Assembly (NCBI GenBank): GCA_045806505.1
Contig: JBJMJE010000341.1
Span: forward strand, 1 to 8,799
Length of the DNA stretch: 8,799 nt
Source of the DNA: DASVFB01 sp045806505
GTDB lineage: Bacteria; Actinomycetota; Thermoleophilia; Gaiellales; Gaiellaceae
Direction of reading: 5' to 3'
The position numbers and the translations under genes are program-made. Of this stretch, positions 1 through 7,457 are shown piece by piece. The notes beneath the pieces are model-generated. The model saw only the letters and a list, made by a program, of their open reading frames with translations, had not been told where the DNA came from and ran no database searches. The first letter of the stretch is position 1; every line of letters begins with the position of its first letter.

Positions 1-3000
1 CTCGAGCGTTCACGCGTCACCGGCCTCGTCCTCGACGAGAGCGCGAACGGCTACACCGTCCCCGGCGGCTTCCGCAGCAATAACTTCGGGATCGGAGTCG
101 CCATGGTCACCCGCGTCAAGCCGGACGACATCAAGGCCAAGACGCCGCTGACGCGCACCCTCACGATCGGCCACACGCGGATCGACCACTACAACGCCGC
201 CGGCGTCCTGGTCGACGGAGCGACGACCGACTACGTGCCGAGCCAGTCGACGCCGCTCGCAGCGTCGGGGATCCGCAACGTCGCGATGCTGGCCGGCGAC
301 CAGATTGTCGGCCGCAACTCGTGCCAGCACTTCAACGACTTCACCGCGGGCGGCCAGGTCGATGCTGACCTCGGGCGTCTCATCGTCGGAGATTGCCAGG
401 CCTCCGGCAGCGGTCCAACGGGCGTGCGGCCGCCACTCCCGCTGACGACGGGGCCGCTCTTCGGCCAGGACGGCGTGCGTGCTACCGCCGGCGCGACCGT
501 GCAGATGTCCGACACCACTGTGTCGTCGAACCTCGTGCACGGCGAGGGGGCTCCGGTCGGCAGTGTGTTCGCGCCGACGCCGAACAACGACCCGTACGCG
601 CTCGGGAACCACGCCGAGAACAACCAGAACCTGCGCCTCGGCGCCGGCGTACGCCTCGTGGGCGCAGTGGGATCGATCATCTCGCGCAGCAACATCGCCG
701 ACAACGCGTTCGGCGTCCTCAACACGATGCTCGACGGCACGTCGTCGAACGTCGCGAGCCCGGTGCTCGCGCAGAACAACTGGTGGGGCCTGCGCACCGG
801 CGCCGTAACGCTGCCGACGCCCGGCCCGGCTGTCTGGCCGGACGTCGTCACGCCGTCTGCGACGACGTACAACCCGCCGATTCCGGAGAATCCGGTCAAC
901 GGCGCCGCGGTTCCCGATGCGAACTGCCCCGCCGGCGTGTCGGGCTCGAGCGCGGTCACGTTCTGCCCGTACCGTTCGAGCACGCAGTCCGACCAGGTCG
1001 GCGGCGAGCATCCCATCGCGCAGGCGCCGATCGCCACGACCGATCCCGCGTCCTGCACGAGCGGGACGCAGCTCGACCCGAACATCCCGACCTACGACGC
1101 GTTCTTCGGCAGCGTCCTCGGGGGTCCGGCCACCGGAGACGGTCTCTCGGGCGCGACGCCGTCGGCGAAGAAGACGGCGCAGCTGATGGCGTACATCGCC
1201 GCCGTCAGGGACGCGATCGCCGCGAACGCCGGCACGACCGGGCAGCGCGTCGCCGTGAAGATCTACTCGGCCGGGACGAGCGTGCTCGGCGTACCGATGC
1301 AGATCATCGCCGTCGGAACGCCGAGCAACATCGCGAACCTCGACGCGGGCCGCAACGACGGCGCGTTCTGGCGCGGTGTGATCGACGGCACGACGTCTCG
1401 GGCCGACGCCCTCTCGCAGGTCGGCGTGCGGCCCGGCTTCGGCTGGATCACGGGCACGCCGCACGGCAACGAGCCTGCGGGCGGCGAGGCTTCGGTGAAG
1501 GAGCTGTACGACCTCGCCGCACGGACCGACTGCGCGAACGCGCAGCGACTGAGCAACCTCGACGTCTTCATTCAGCCGGTGAGCGCACCGGACGACCGCG
1601 ACCACAACGTCCGCACCACGGCTTGGTCGTTCGACCCGAACCGCGACCGCGGCACGATTCAGATGCCGGAGAACGCCCAGCTGTTCGACAACGCGGTCCA
1701 GTACCCGGGCCTCTTCTTCATCGACGCGCACCAGCAGTCGTCCGGCTACTTCTTCCCGCCGAACGAGGATGCGGCGCACCATGAGATCTCGCACTTCGCG
1801 CTCGATCTGATCAACGACGTGATCGGGCCGAGCCTCCAGAACCGCTTCAACGACCAGAGCGCGCAGTACCGCAACTACAACACCTACGACCTCTTCGTCC
1901 CCGAGTACGGCGACACGGTCCCGGCTCTGCTGATGGGCGGCGCCGGCATGACGTACGAGAAGGGGAACAACGAGAACTACGGCAAGCAGGTCTACGACCA
2001 TTACCTCGCGATCGACGAGACGGTGAACGCGGTCGCGGCGGAGAAGACCCGGCTGATGACCGACTGGGTCAAGCAGTGGCAGGAGGCGGTCGACCAGGGC
2101 TCGAGCTGCAAGCTCCAGGACAACACGCAGGTCAGCCCGGAGGCGATCGACCTGCTCGACATCGGTCAGGCGCACGGCGACCAGAACCCGAACACCGGCG
2201 TCTGCGGCTACTACTTCCTGCCGAACGCGCACGCGGGAGACGTGGCCACGACGATCAAGGACCTGCAGCGGGCGGGCGTCAACGTGTACCGGCTCGACGC
2301 GCCGGTCACGATCGCCGGCGCGCACCGGTTCGGGAACTTCAACGTCAACGCTGTGCAGGGCGGCCCGTCGCCGGCTCTGACGGAGGTAACGACGCTGCCC
2401 GCGGGCACGCTGTGGATTCCGCTTTCGCAACCGACGAAGCACTGGATCCAGGCCGTGCTCGGCGAGAATCCGTACCTGCCGTTCCACTACTTCTACGATC
2501 AGGTGACGTGGTCGTATTCGCTGCTGCGCGGTTTCAGCGGCAACGGCTTCCTCACGCAGCAACTTCCGTCGGGCACGGCGCTGACCCACCTTGCGGCTCC
2601 GCCGCAGGCCGCCGTTCCGTCGAGCGCGCACCCGGTCTATGCCTTCAACACCGACTCGATGCAGGCGCTCGCGATGGTGAACCAGCTCCTGGGACAGGGA
2701 GCGACGGTTGCCCGCGGCGCGTCGGCGTTCGACTCAGGCGGCGTGCACTTCGTCACGGGCGCCGCGCTCGTCGACGGCACCTCGGTGTCGCTTGCGACGA
2801 TCGCGGCCGACGCGGCGAAGTGGCAGACGCCCGTCTACGGCCTCGCGGCGTACCCCGTCGTGCGCCACCCGTTGACGCTGCCGAAGATCGGCGTCTACAC
2901 GGGCGCGGCGACGGCGCCGACGAACCCCGCGTTCCACGGCACCGGCGACGGGCAGTGCACCAATACGGCGTACTGCGAAGTGATGTTCGACCTGACGGTG

Positions 3001-3657
3001 CGCGAGGGCATTCCGACCTCGCAGATCGGCCAGATCACCACCACCGACCTCGCGGCCGGGGTGCTGGTGAGCCAGGGCTACACGGCGTTCATCAACCCGT
3101 CGTCGGCGATCGCCGCCGGTGCCGGCGCGACCGCGCTCGCAGCCTTCGTGAATGCGGGCGGCCGGTACATCGGCTCTCGTGCGGGCGGTCTGACGAGCGC
3201 ACGCAACGCCGGCATCACGACGGTGAACACGAACACGATCACCGGGATCCAGACTCCGGGCGCGACGTTCGACGGCACGTGGGCGACCGCAAACCCGGTC
3301 GCGTGGGGCTTCGACGCCGGCGGCTGGATCTACCGCGAGGCGAGCAACGACCCGAACTTCGACCCGGCGACGCTCGCCGGCAACGGCGGCACGATTCCTG
3401 CCGCCACGGCGGTGTCCACGTACGGGCCTTCCGGCGACTGCGGCGGTCCCGCGGGCTGGGGCAACTGCTACGGGTATGTCGTCAACGGCAATGCCACGCT
3501 TCCCGGGCGGCCGGCTGTCATCGACCAGCCGTTCGGAGCCGGTCACGCCGTGCTCCTCGGCTTCGACGCGTGGTACCGCGCCTGGACGACGCAGGCGGAG
3601 CGGGTCGTCCTGAACGCGGCCCTCTACCCGTCTGGCCCCGCGACCCCGGCGACGTAA
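1..3657 (+). CDS. Secreted beta-helix / M14 zinc carboxypeptidase, partial (5' end missing)
   Basis: The frame is open from the first base to TAA at 3657 (1218 residues seen), so the ATG at 103 is probably internal and the start lies upstream. Numbering from the window edge, residues ~1-270 look like a right-handed beta-helix: short strands with Asn turns such as SNIADNAFGVL and QNNWWGLRTG. A Pro-rich linker follows. Residues ~360-690 are a peptidase M14 domain: zinc motif HGNE (His488, Glu491), substrate-binding DPNRDRG (Asn547, Arg548), third zinc ligand His577 in FIDAHQQ and catalytic Glu653 in MTYEKG, so it should be active. Residues ~720-860 match the region that usually follows in large actinobacterial M14 proteins (KHWIQAVLGENPYLPFHYFY). 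Residues ~961-1215 resemble a class I amidotransferase-like fold (PKIGVYTG to GHAVLLGFDAWYRAW). Many spaced Cys suggest disulfides and export. There is no C-terminal membrane helix or LPXTG. Family M14 cleaves C-terminal residues or peptide crosslinks; the actual substrate is unknown. Confidence 0.88.
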   Translation, partial: LERSRVTGLVLDESANGYTVPGGFRSNNFGIGVAMVTRVKPDDIKAKTPLTRTLTIGHTRIDHYNAAGVLVDGATTDYVPSQSTPLAASGIRNVAMLAGDQIVGRNSCQHFNDFTAGGQVDADLGRLIVGDCQASGSGPTGVRPPLPLTTGPLFGQDGVRATAGATVQMSDTTVSSNLVHGEGAPVGSVFAPTPNNDPYALGNHAENNQNLRLGAGVRLVGAVGSIISRSNIADNAFGVLNTMLDGTSSNVASPVLAQNNWWGLRTGAVTLPTPGPAVWPDVVTPSATTYNPPIPENPVNGAAVPDANCPAGVSGSSAVTFCPYRSSTQSDQVGGEHPIAQAPIATTDPASCTSGTQLDPNIPTYDAFFGSVLGGPATGDGLSGATPSAKKTAQLMAYIAAVRDAIAANAGTTGQRVAVKIYSAGTSVLGVPMQIIAVGTPSNIANLDAGRNDGAFWRGVIDGTTSRADALSQVGVRPGFGWITGTPHGNEPAGGEASVKELYDLAARTDCANAQRLSNLDVFIQPVSAPDDRDHNVRTTAWSFDPNRDRGTIQMPENAQLFDNAVQYPGLFFIDAHQQSSGYFFPPNEDAAHHEISHFALDLINDVIGPSLQNRFNDQSAQYRNYNTYDLFVPEYGDTVPALLMGGAGMTYEKGNNENYGKQVYDHYLAIDETVNAVAAEKTRLMTDWVKQWQEAVDQGSSCKLQDNTQVSPEAIDLLDIGQAHGDQNPNTGVCGYYFLPNAHAGDVATTIKDLQRAGVNVYRLDAPVTIAGAHRFGNFNVNAVQGGPSPALTEVTTLPAGTLWIPLSQPTKHWIQAVLGENPYLPFHYFYDQVTWSYSLLRGFSGNGFLTQQLPSGTALTHLAAPPQAAVPSSAHPVYAFNTDSMQALAMVNQLLGQGATVARGASAFDSGGVHFVTGAALVDGTSVSLATIAADAAKWQTPVYGLAAYPVVRHPLTLPKIGVYTGAATAPTNPAFHGTGDGQCTNTAYCEVMFDLTVREGIPTSQIGQITTTDLAAGVLVSQGYTAFINPSSAIAAGAGATALAAFVNAGGRYIGSRAGGLTSARNAGITTVNTNTITGIQTPGATFDGTWATANPVAWGFDAGGWIYREASNDPNFDPATLAGNGGTIPAATAVSTYGPSGDCGGPAGWGNCYGYVVNGNATLPGRPAVIDQPFGAGHAVLLGFDAWYRAWTTQAERVVLNAALYPSGPATPAT

Positions 3658-3670
3658 GCGAATCGCGGCG

Positions 3671-3705
3671 CGCGGTGTCCCCGTCCTCGCGGCGGGGGCA
3701 CCGCG
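3671..3705. terminator. Bidirectional hairpin terminator between convergent genes
   Basis: The arms at 3671-3683 and 3693-3705 pair over 13 bp with one G-T wobble. Two more inner pairs (3684/3692 wobble, 3685/3691) would leave a 5-nt loop. The hairpin starts 13 nt after the TAA of the peptidase gene. On the other strand it begins directly after the TGA of the dehydrogenase gene, so it can serve both. Neither side has a T-tract, which fits the T-less hairpins common in high-GC actinobacteria. Actual termination is inferred from position and stem strength. Confidence 0.72.
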
Positions 3706-4665
3706 TCAGCCGGGAATGGTCAGGACGACCTTGCCGAGCTGCTCGCCCGACTCGAGGCGCTCGTGTGCGGCGCGCGTCTCGCTCAGCGGGAAGACCGAGT
3801 CGATCACCGGCTTCGCCCGGCCGGAGACGACGAGGTCGAGGACCGCCTCGAAATCGGCGCGCGTGCCCATCGTCGAGCCGTAGATCGTCAGCTGCTTCCA
3901 CCAGATCCGGTGCAGGCTCGCGGGCGGGTTCGGCCCCGAGGTCGCGCCGCAGACGCAGATGCGCGCGGCGGGACGCGCCACCGAAAGCGAGGTCGTCCAC
4001 GTGTCGGCGCCGACGGTTTCGATGACGACGTCCGCGCCGCCGCCCGTCGCGTCCTTGATGCGTGACGCGACATCGGCGTCGGCGTGGTTCACCGTCGCAT
4101 CGGCGCCGAGCTCGACCGCCCGCGCGAGCTTCTCGTCGGACGAGGACGTCACGACGGCGCGCGCGCCCAACGCCCTCACGATCGCGAGCGCCGCCGTGGC
4201 GACGCCTCCGCCGATGCCCCAGATGAGCACCCATTCGTCAGGCGTCAGCCCCGCTTTCGTGACGAGCATGCGCCACGCGGTCTCGAAGACGAGCGGAAAG
4301 GCCGCCGCCTCCTCGAACGAGAGCGAGTCGGGGATCGGGTACACGTTCGTCTCCGGGACGGCGATCAGCTCCGCGTGCGTCCCGTCCATATGCTCCCCGA
4401 CGACGGTGATCCTCGTGCCTTGCTCCAGCCCGGGATTGATCACGACGCGCTCGCCCGTGTCCGCGCGAATCCCCGCGCCGTCCGCACCGAGGATGCGCGG
4501 CTTCGGCACCGACGGGAGGCCCTTGCGCACCCAGAGATCGAGGTGGTTCAGCGATGCGGCGCGAAGCTCGATCAGCACCTCGCCGGGCTCCGCGACCGGA
4601 TCGGGCGCGTCCTCGTATTGAAGAACTTCGGGGCCGCCGTCGTCGTGTATCCGGATGGCCTTCAC
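3706..4665 (-). CDS. Zinc-less quinone-oxidoreductase-like MDR dehydrogenase
   Basis: This 319-residue cytoplasmic protein belongs to the medium-chain dehydrogenase/reductase superfamily, probably reducing quinone- or enone-like substrates with NADPH. Residues ~1-130 form the GroES-like fold (start KAIRIHDDGGPEVL; NHLDLWVRKG at 40-49). Residues ~135-265 are the Rossmann domain, with a glycine-rich turn at 150-154 (GIGGG) and SSSDEKL after the second strand, where an acidic residue is absent, favouring NADPH over NADH. The end (GKVVLTIPG) is standard. The GTG at 4665 is the start because the conserved KAIR follows immediately. Relatives usually carry a four-Cys structural-zinc lobe after VNPGL; here VINPGLEQGTRITVVGEH skips it, and the only cysteines are at 237 and 239. 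The GADGAG region is also shortened. The gene diverges from queG with an 18-bp gap and ends at a hairpin. The substrate cannot be told from sequence. Confidence 0.9.
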   Translation of the reverse strand: MKAIRIHDDGGPEVLQYEDAPDPVAEPGEVLIELRAASLNHLDLWVRKGLPSVPKPRILGADGAGIRADTGERVVINPGLEQGTRITVVGEHMDGTHAELIAVPETNVYPIPDSLSFEEAAAFPLVFETAWRMLVTKAGLTPDEWVLIWGIGGGVATAALAIVRALGARAVVTSSSDEKLARAVELGADATVNHADADVASRIKDATGGGADVVIETVGADTWTTSLSVARPAARICVCGATSGPNPPASLHRIWWKQLTIYGSTMGTRADFEAVLDLVVSGRAKPVIDSVFPLSETRAAHERLESGEQLGKVVLTIPG

Positions 4666-4671
4666 CGCGGC

Positions 4672-4677
4672 ACACTA
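4672..4677 (-). promoter_or_regulatory. Possible -10 element of the dehydrogenase gene (leaderless)
   Basis: On the minus strand the hexamer TAGTGT fits the TANNNT consensus and ends 6 nt before the GTG start at 4665. A transcript from it would begin at or next to the start codon. No Shine-Dalgarno-like purine run precedes this GTG, which fits a leaderless mRNA. No good -35 hexamer is found 16-19 bp upstream, and a six-base match is weak evidence by itself. Confidence 0.27.
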
Positions 4678-4683
4678 CCGGGC

Positions 4684-5676
4684 ATGACCGCGAGCGAGCT
4701 CGAGCGTCTCGGTGCCGACATCGGCCTCGACGTCGTCGGCGCCGCGCCCGCCGAGCCCTACGTCGAGACGGAGCGGCACATCCGCGAGCGCCGCGAACGC
4801 GGACTCTTCGCGGACATGCGCTTCACGATGGCGCAGCCGGAGGTGTCGTGCCACCCGGAGACGCTGCTGCCGAACGCGCGCAGTGTCATCTCCGCCGCAC
4901 TCTGCTACTACGCGCCGGGGCGGGAGCCGGTTGCGGGCGAAGGCCGGCTGCCGCGCTACACGTGGGACGACCGCTACGCGGAGCTGCGAGCGAAGCTCGA
5001 GGAGCTCGGTGGCCGCCTCGGCGGCGAGTACCGCGTGCTCGTCGACGCGAACCAGCACGTCGACCGCGAGGGCGCGGCGCGCGCAGGCGTCGGCTTCTAC
5101 GGCAAGAACACGCTGCTGATCACGAGACGCTTCGGCTCCTGGGTCGTCCTCGGGACACTCGTCACGGACGTCGAGATCGAGCCGACCTCGCCGCTCGACG
5201 CCGACTGTGGCTCGTGCCGCCTCTGCATCGACGCATGCCCGACGGACGCGCTCGAAGAGCCGGGCACGCTCGACGCCACGCGCTGCCTCTCGTACTGGAC
5301 GCAGTCGCCGGACGAGATCCCGGAGGAGTTCCGCGCGCCGCTCGAAGACCGCGTCTACGGCTGCGACATCTGCCAGGACGTCTGTCCGTGGAACCGCGGC
5401 GTCGAGAAGCGGCGAGCGGACGAGCCCGAGCGCGGCGAGCCGGTCGTCTCCCTTGTCGAGTGGCTGACGGAGGACGGCGACACGCTGCGCCGCCGCTACG
5501 ACCGTCTGTACGTCCCTCGCAACGACCCGCGACACCTGCGGCGCAATGCGCTCATCGCGGTCGGCAACACGGGCGGTCCGGAGCACCTCGACCTCGTCGA
5601 CAGCTTCGCCGACGACGAGCGGCTCGCGCCGTACGCCGAGTGGGCACGCGCGCGGATCGAGGAGCGCTCGTGCTGA
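4684..5676 (+). CDS. queG: Epoxyqueuosine reductase QueG
   Basis: QueG (330 residues) performs the last step of queuosine synthesis, reducing epoxyqueuosine to queuosine at the wobble base of GUN-anticodon tRNAs, using cobalamin and two [4Fe-4S] clusters in the cytoplasm. The N-terminal part has the family block HPETLLPNARSVISAAL. VDANQHVDREGAARAG holds Asp121, which by position matches the proposed catalytic acid of characterised QueG, and GVGFYGKN is at 135-142. Eight cluster cysteines are present: Cys175, 178, 181, 185 (CGSCRLCIDACP), Cys201 (RCLSYWT), and Cys227, 230, 234 (GCDICQDVCPWN). The C-terminus has the HEAT-like end (RRNALIAVGNTGGPEHL). Length is normal. The ATG at 4684 is chosen because family similarity begins there and upstream sequence belongs to the divergent dehydrogenase; no clear Shine-Dalgarno precedes it. 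The 3' end overlaps the kinase start by 7 nt, suggesting an operon. No other queuosine gene is in view. Confidence 0.95.
   Translation: MTASELERLGADIGLDVVGAAPAEPYVETERHIRERRERGLFADMRFTMAQPEVSCHPETLLPNARSVISAALCYYAPGREPVAGEGRLPRYTWDDRYAELRAKLEELGGRLGGEYRVLVDANQHVDREGAARAGVGFYGKNTLLITRRFGSWVVLGTLVTDVEIEPTSPLDADCGSCRLCIDACPTDALEEPGTLDATRCLSYWTQSPDEIPEEFRAPLEDRVYGCDICQDVCPWNRGVEKRRADEPERGEPVVSLVEWLTEDGDTLRRRYDRLYVPRNDPRHLRRNALIAVGNTGGPEHLDLVDSFADDERLAPYAEWARARIEERSC
5659..5664 (+). promoter_or_regulatory. Shine-Dalgarno site for the kinase gene, inside queG
   Basis: GAGGAG lies 5 nt before the GTG at 5670, within the last codons of queG. It fixes the start of the histidine kinase, whose frame is open far upstream without another good initiator, and supports translational coupling with queG. 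Confidence 0.7.
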
Positions 5677-7457
5677 AGGACGTCAGCCACCTCCGCCAGT
5701 CGGAGCGGTGGATCGCGAACGTGCGCGTCGGCGCCGTCGGCTTCGCCGTTCTGCAGGTAGCGCTCACCAAGGGCTATCCGCCGGGCTACGCGGGCAGGGC
5801 CTGGGCGACGACGGTCGTGCTCGCGATCGGCGCTGGAATCCTCTTCTGGCTCAGCCGGAGGGAGCTGCCGCGGCACCGGCAGGTACTGCTCGCGTTCGCC
5901 GCGCTCGGCTTCGACACGGCGGTTATCTCGTCGTACCTGCTGATCTACAACTTCGAGGGCGGCACGCCCGTGCGCCAGGTGATGTACCTCGCGATCATCG
6001 AGTCGGCCGTTCGCTTCGCGATCGTCGGCCCGCTCGTGTTGACTGCCCTGACGCTGCCGGTGCTGGTCGAGTTCGAGCGCCTGCGGGCGGACCATGCGAA
6101 CGAGAGCTTCCACGCCGACTACGTCTCGTTCCAGGTCGGTAGCCACGTCATCACCGGGCTCATCGTCGGCTGGCTCGTCCTGCGCCTTGCGCGGCAGACG
6201 GAGCTCTCGCACGAACGCGCGACGGAGGCGGAGGAGTTGCGGGACGCACTCGGCCGCCGCGTCGACGTCCTCGAGGCGGCGAACCGTTGTGCGCGCGCGC
6301 TGGGCTCGTCGCTCGTCCTCGAGGACGCGTTCGAGGCGTTCATCCGCGAGGTCCGCGGGCTCGTCCCGTTCGACCGTATCGCCGTCGTGCTGGTCGAGGG
6401 CGAGCGCCTCGAGGTGCTCGCGACCGCGGGCCCGGGTGTCGACGACGTCTTTCCTCCTGGGACGGCGCGACCGATCGCCGGCTCGATCTTCGACGTCGTG
6501 GCGAGCGGCCGGACCGTGTACCGCCGCGACCTGAGCGAGCCTCAGCATCCGGAGGAAGAGGATCTTCTCGCGCTCGGCCTGCGCTCGCGCCTCGCGGCGC
6601 CTCTGCTCGTCGGCTCATCCGCCGTCGGGCTGATCTCGTTCTCGCGGCGCGACGCCGACGCGTTCAACTCCGAGGAGGTCGAGCTCGTGTCGCTCATCGG
6701 ACGGCTCGCCGGCACCGCCGTGCAGAACATCCGCGCGTACGACGCCGAGCACCGGACCGTCGAGGAGCTCAGGCGCCTCTCGGCTTTGCGCGCGGACTTC
6801 GTCTCGCTCGTCTCTCACGAACTGCGCAGCCCGATGGCCGCCGTGATCGGCGCTGCGCAGACGCTGCAGGCGCGGTGGCGCGAGCTGTCGCCGGACCAGC
6901 GCGCGTCGTTCCTCGCGCTGATCTCGGGGGAGACGAGCCGGCTCGCCGACCTGATCGCGGACGTCCTCGACACGTCGCGCATCGAAGCGGGTACGTTCAC
7001 CTACAAGTTCGACGACCTCGACCTCGGCGAGCTGACCGAGGAGGCGGTCGCGTCGGCGTCGTTCGGCCAGGACGAGGTGCCGATCCGCTCGAAGGTGCAC
7101 GGGCCGCTCCCGGTCCTGCGCGGCGACCGCACGCGGCTGCGGCAAGTCCTGGCGAACCTGATCGAGAACGCGGTGAAGTGGTCCGACGCGGGCGAGCCGG
7201 TCGACGTCGAGGCTTACGCGCTGAACGGCCGCGTCGTCGTCGCGGTACGGGACAAGGGGCCCGGCATCGCCCGCGACGAGCAGACGGTGATCTTCGAGAA
7301 GTTCGGTCGCGCGACAGGCGGTACGGGGCGGGCCGGAACAGGCCTCGGCCTGTTCATCGCGCGCTCGATCGCTGAGGCGCACGGCGGGACCGTCGACGTG
7401 CGGTCGGTACCCGGAGAGGGCGCGACCTTCACGCTGGCGCTGCCTACGAAGTCGTGA
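5670..7457 (+). CDS. Membrane-bound GAF-domain sensor histidine kinase
   Basis: This 595-residue kinase starts at a GTG inside the end of queG. Hydrophobic segments at about 18-33, 43-62, 71-94, 103-135 (probably two) and 155-174 make an integral-membrane input domain with very short loops, so it may sense something in the membrane or inside the cell. Residues ~175-205 are a likely coiled-coil linker. A GAF domain spans ~210-355 (start ALGSSLVLEDAFEAFI, end VQNIRAYDAEH). The dimerisation/phosphoacceptor helix has His383 in SHELRSPMAAVIGA. The ATPase domain has the N box Asn500 (NLIENAVKW), G1 motif DKGPGI (528-533), F box IFEKF (541-545) and G2 motif GTGLGLF from Gly556. All catalytic motifs are intact, so it should autophosphorylate. 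No response regulator follows: the next gene is convergent and overlaps by 14 nt. The signal and partner are unknown. Confidence 0.93.
   Translation: MLKDVSHLRQSERWIANVRVGAVGFAVLQVALTKGYPPGYAGRAWATTVVLAIGAGILFWLSRRELPRHRQVLLAFAALGFDTAVISSYLLIYNFEGGTPVRQVMYLAIIESAVRFAIVGPLVLTALTLPVLVEFERLRADHANESFHADYVSFQVGSHVITGLIVGWLVLRLARQTELSHERATEAEELRDALGRRVDVLEAANRCARALGSSLVLEDAFEAFIREVRGLVPFDRIAVVLVEGERLEVLATAGPGVDDVFPPGTARPIAGSIFDVVASGRTVYRRDLSEPQHPEEEDLLALGLRSRLAAPLLVGSSAVGLISFSRRDADAFNSEEVELVSLIGRLAGTAVQNIRAYDAEHRTVEELRRLSALRADFVSLVSHELRSPMAAVIGAAQTLQARWRELSPDQRASFLALISGETSRLADLIADVLDTSRIEAGTFTYKFDDLDLGELTEEAVASASFGQDEVPIRSKVHGPLPVLRGDRTRLRQVLANLIENAVKWSDAGEPVDVEAYALNGRVVVAVRDKGPGIARDEQTVIFEKFGRATGGTGRAGTGLGLFIARSIAEAHGGTVDVRSVPGEGATFTLALPTKS

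Noticed and set aside
103..105. ATG as the start of the peptidase gene
   Set aside because: The frame is open and protein-like from base 1 (LERSRVTGLVLDE), beta-helix character is already present, and no signal peptide follows this ATG. The gene most likely begins outside the window.
10..2631. An 873-codon open frame on the minus strand, opposite the peptidase gene
   Set aside because: Its translation is Arg/Val/Asp-rich, low-complexity and without recognisable motifs. Long antisense frames are expected opposite high-GC genes, and the plus strand encodes intact M14 motifs here.
2076..4025. A 649-codon open frame on the plus strand in another frame
   Set aside because: It is Arg-rich and repetitive, overlaps the peptidase gene, the hairpin and the dehydrogenase, and shows no domain.
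4618..4650. Possible sigma-70 promoter for queG (TTGAAG at 4618-4623 with GTGTAT at 4645-4650)
   Set aside because: The 21-bp spacing is too long and the -10 match is poor. The small GAAG/CTTC inverted repeat at 4620-4629 is too short to mean much.
3658..4683. tRNA, small RNA, CRISPR, IS or toxin-antitoxin element in or near the intergenic gaps
   Set aside because: The only gaps are 48 bp and 18 bp. They hold a hairpin and a possible -10 element, with no repeat array, cloverleaf or transposase remnant visible.
4554..5669. Upstream extension of the kinase frame through queG
   Set aside because: The translation is Arg/Ala-rich shadow sequence over a clear queG. The GTG at 5670 has a good ribosome site and membrane segments soon follow.
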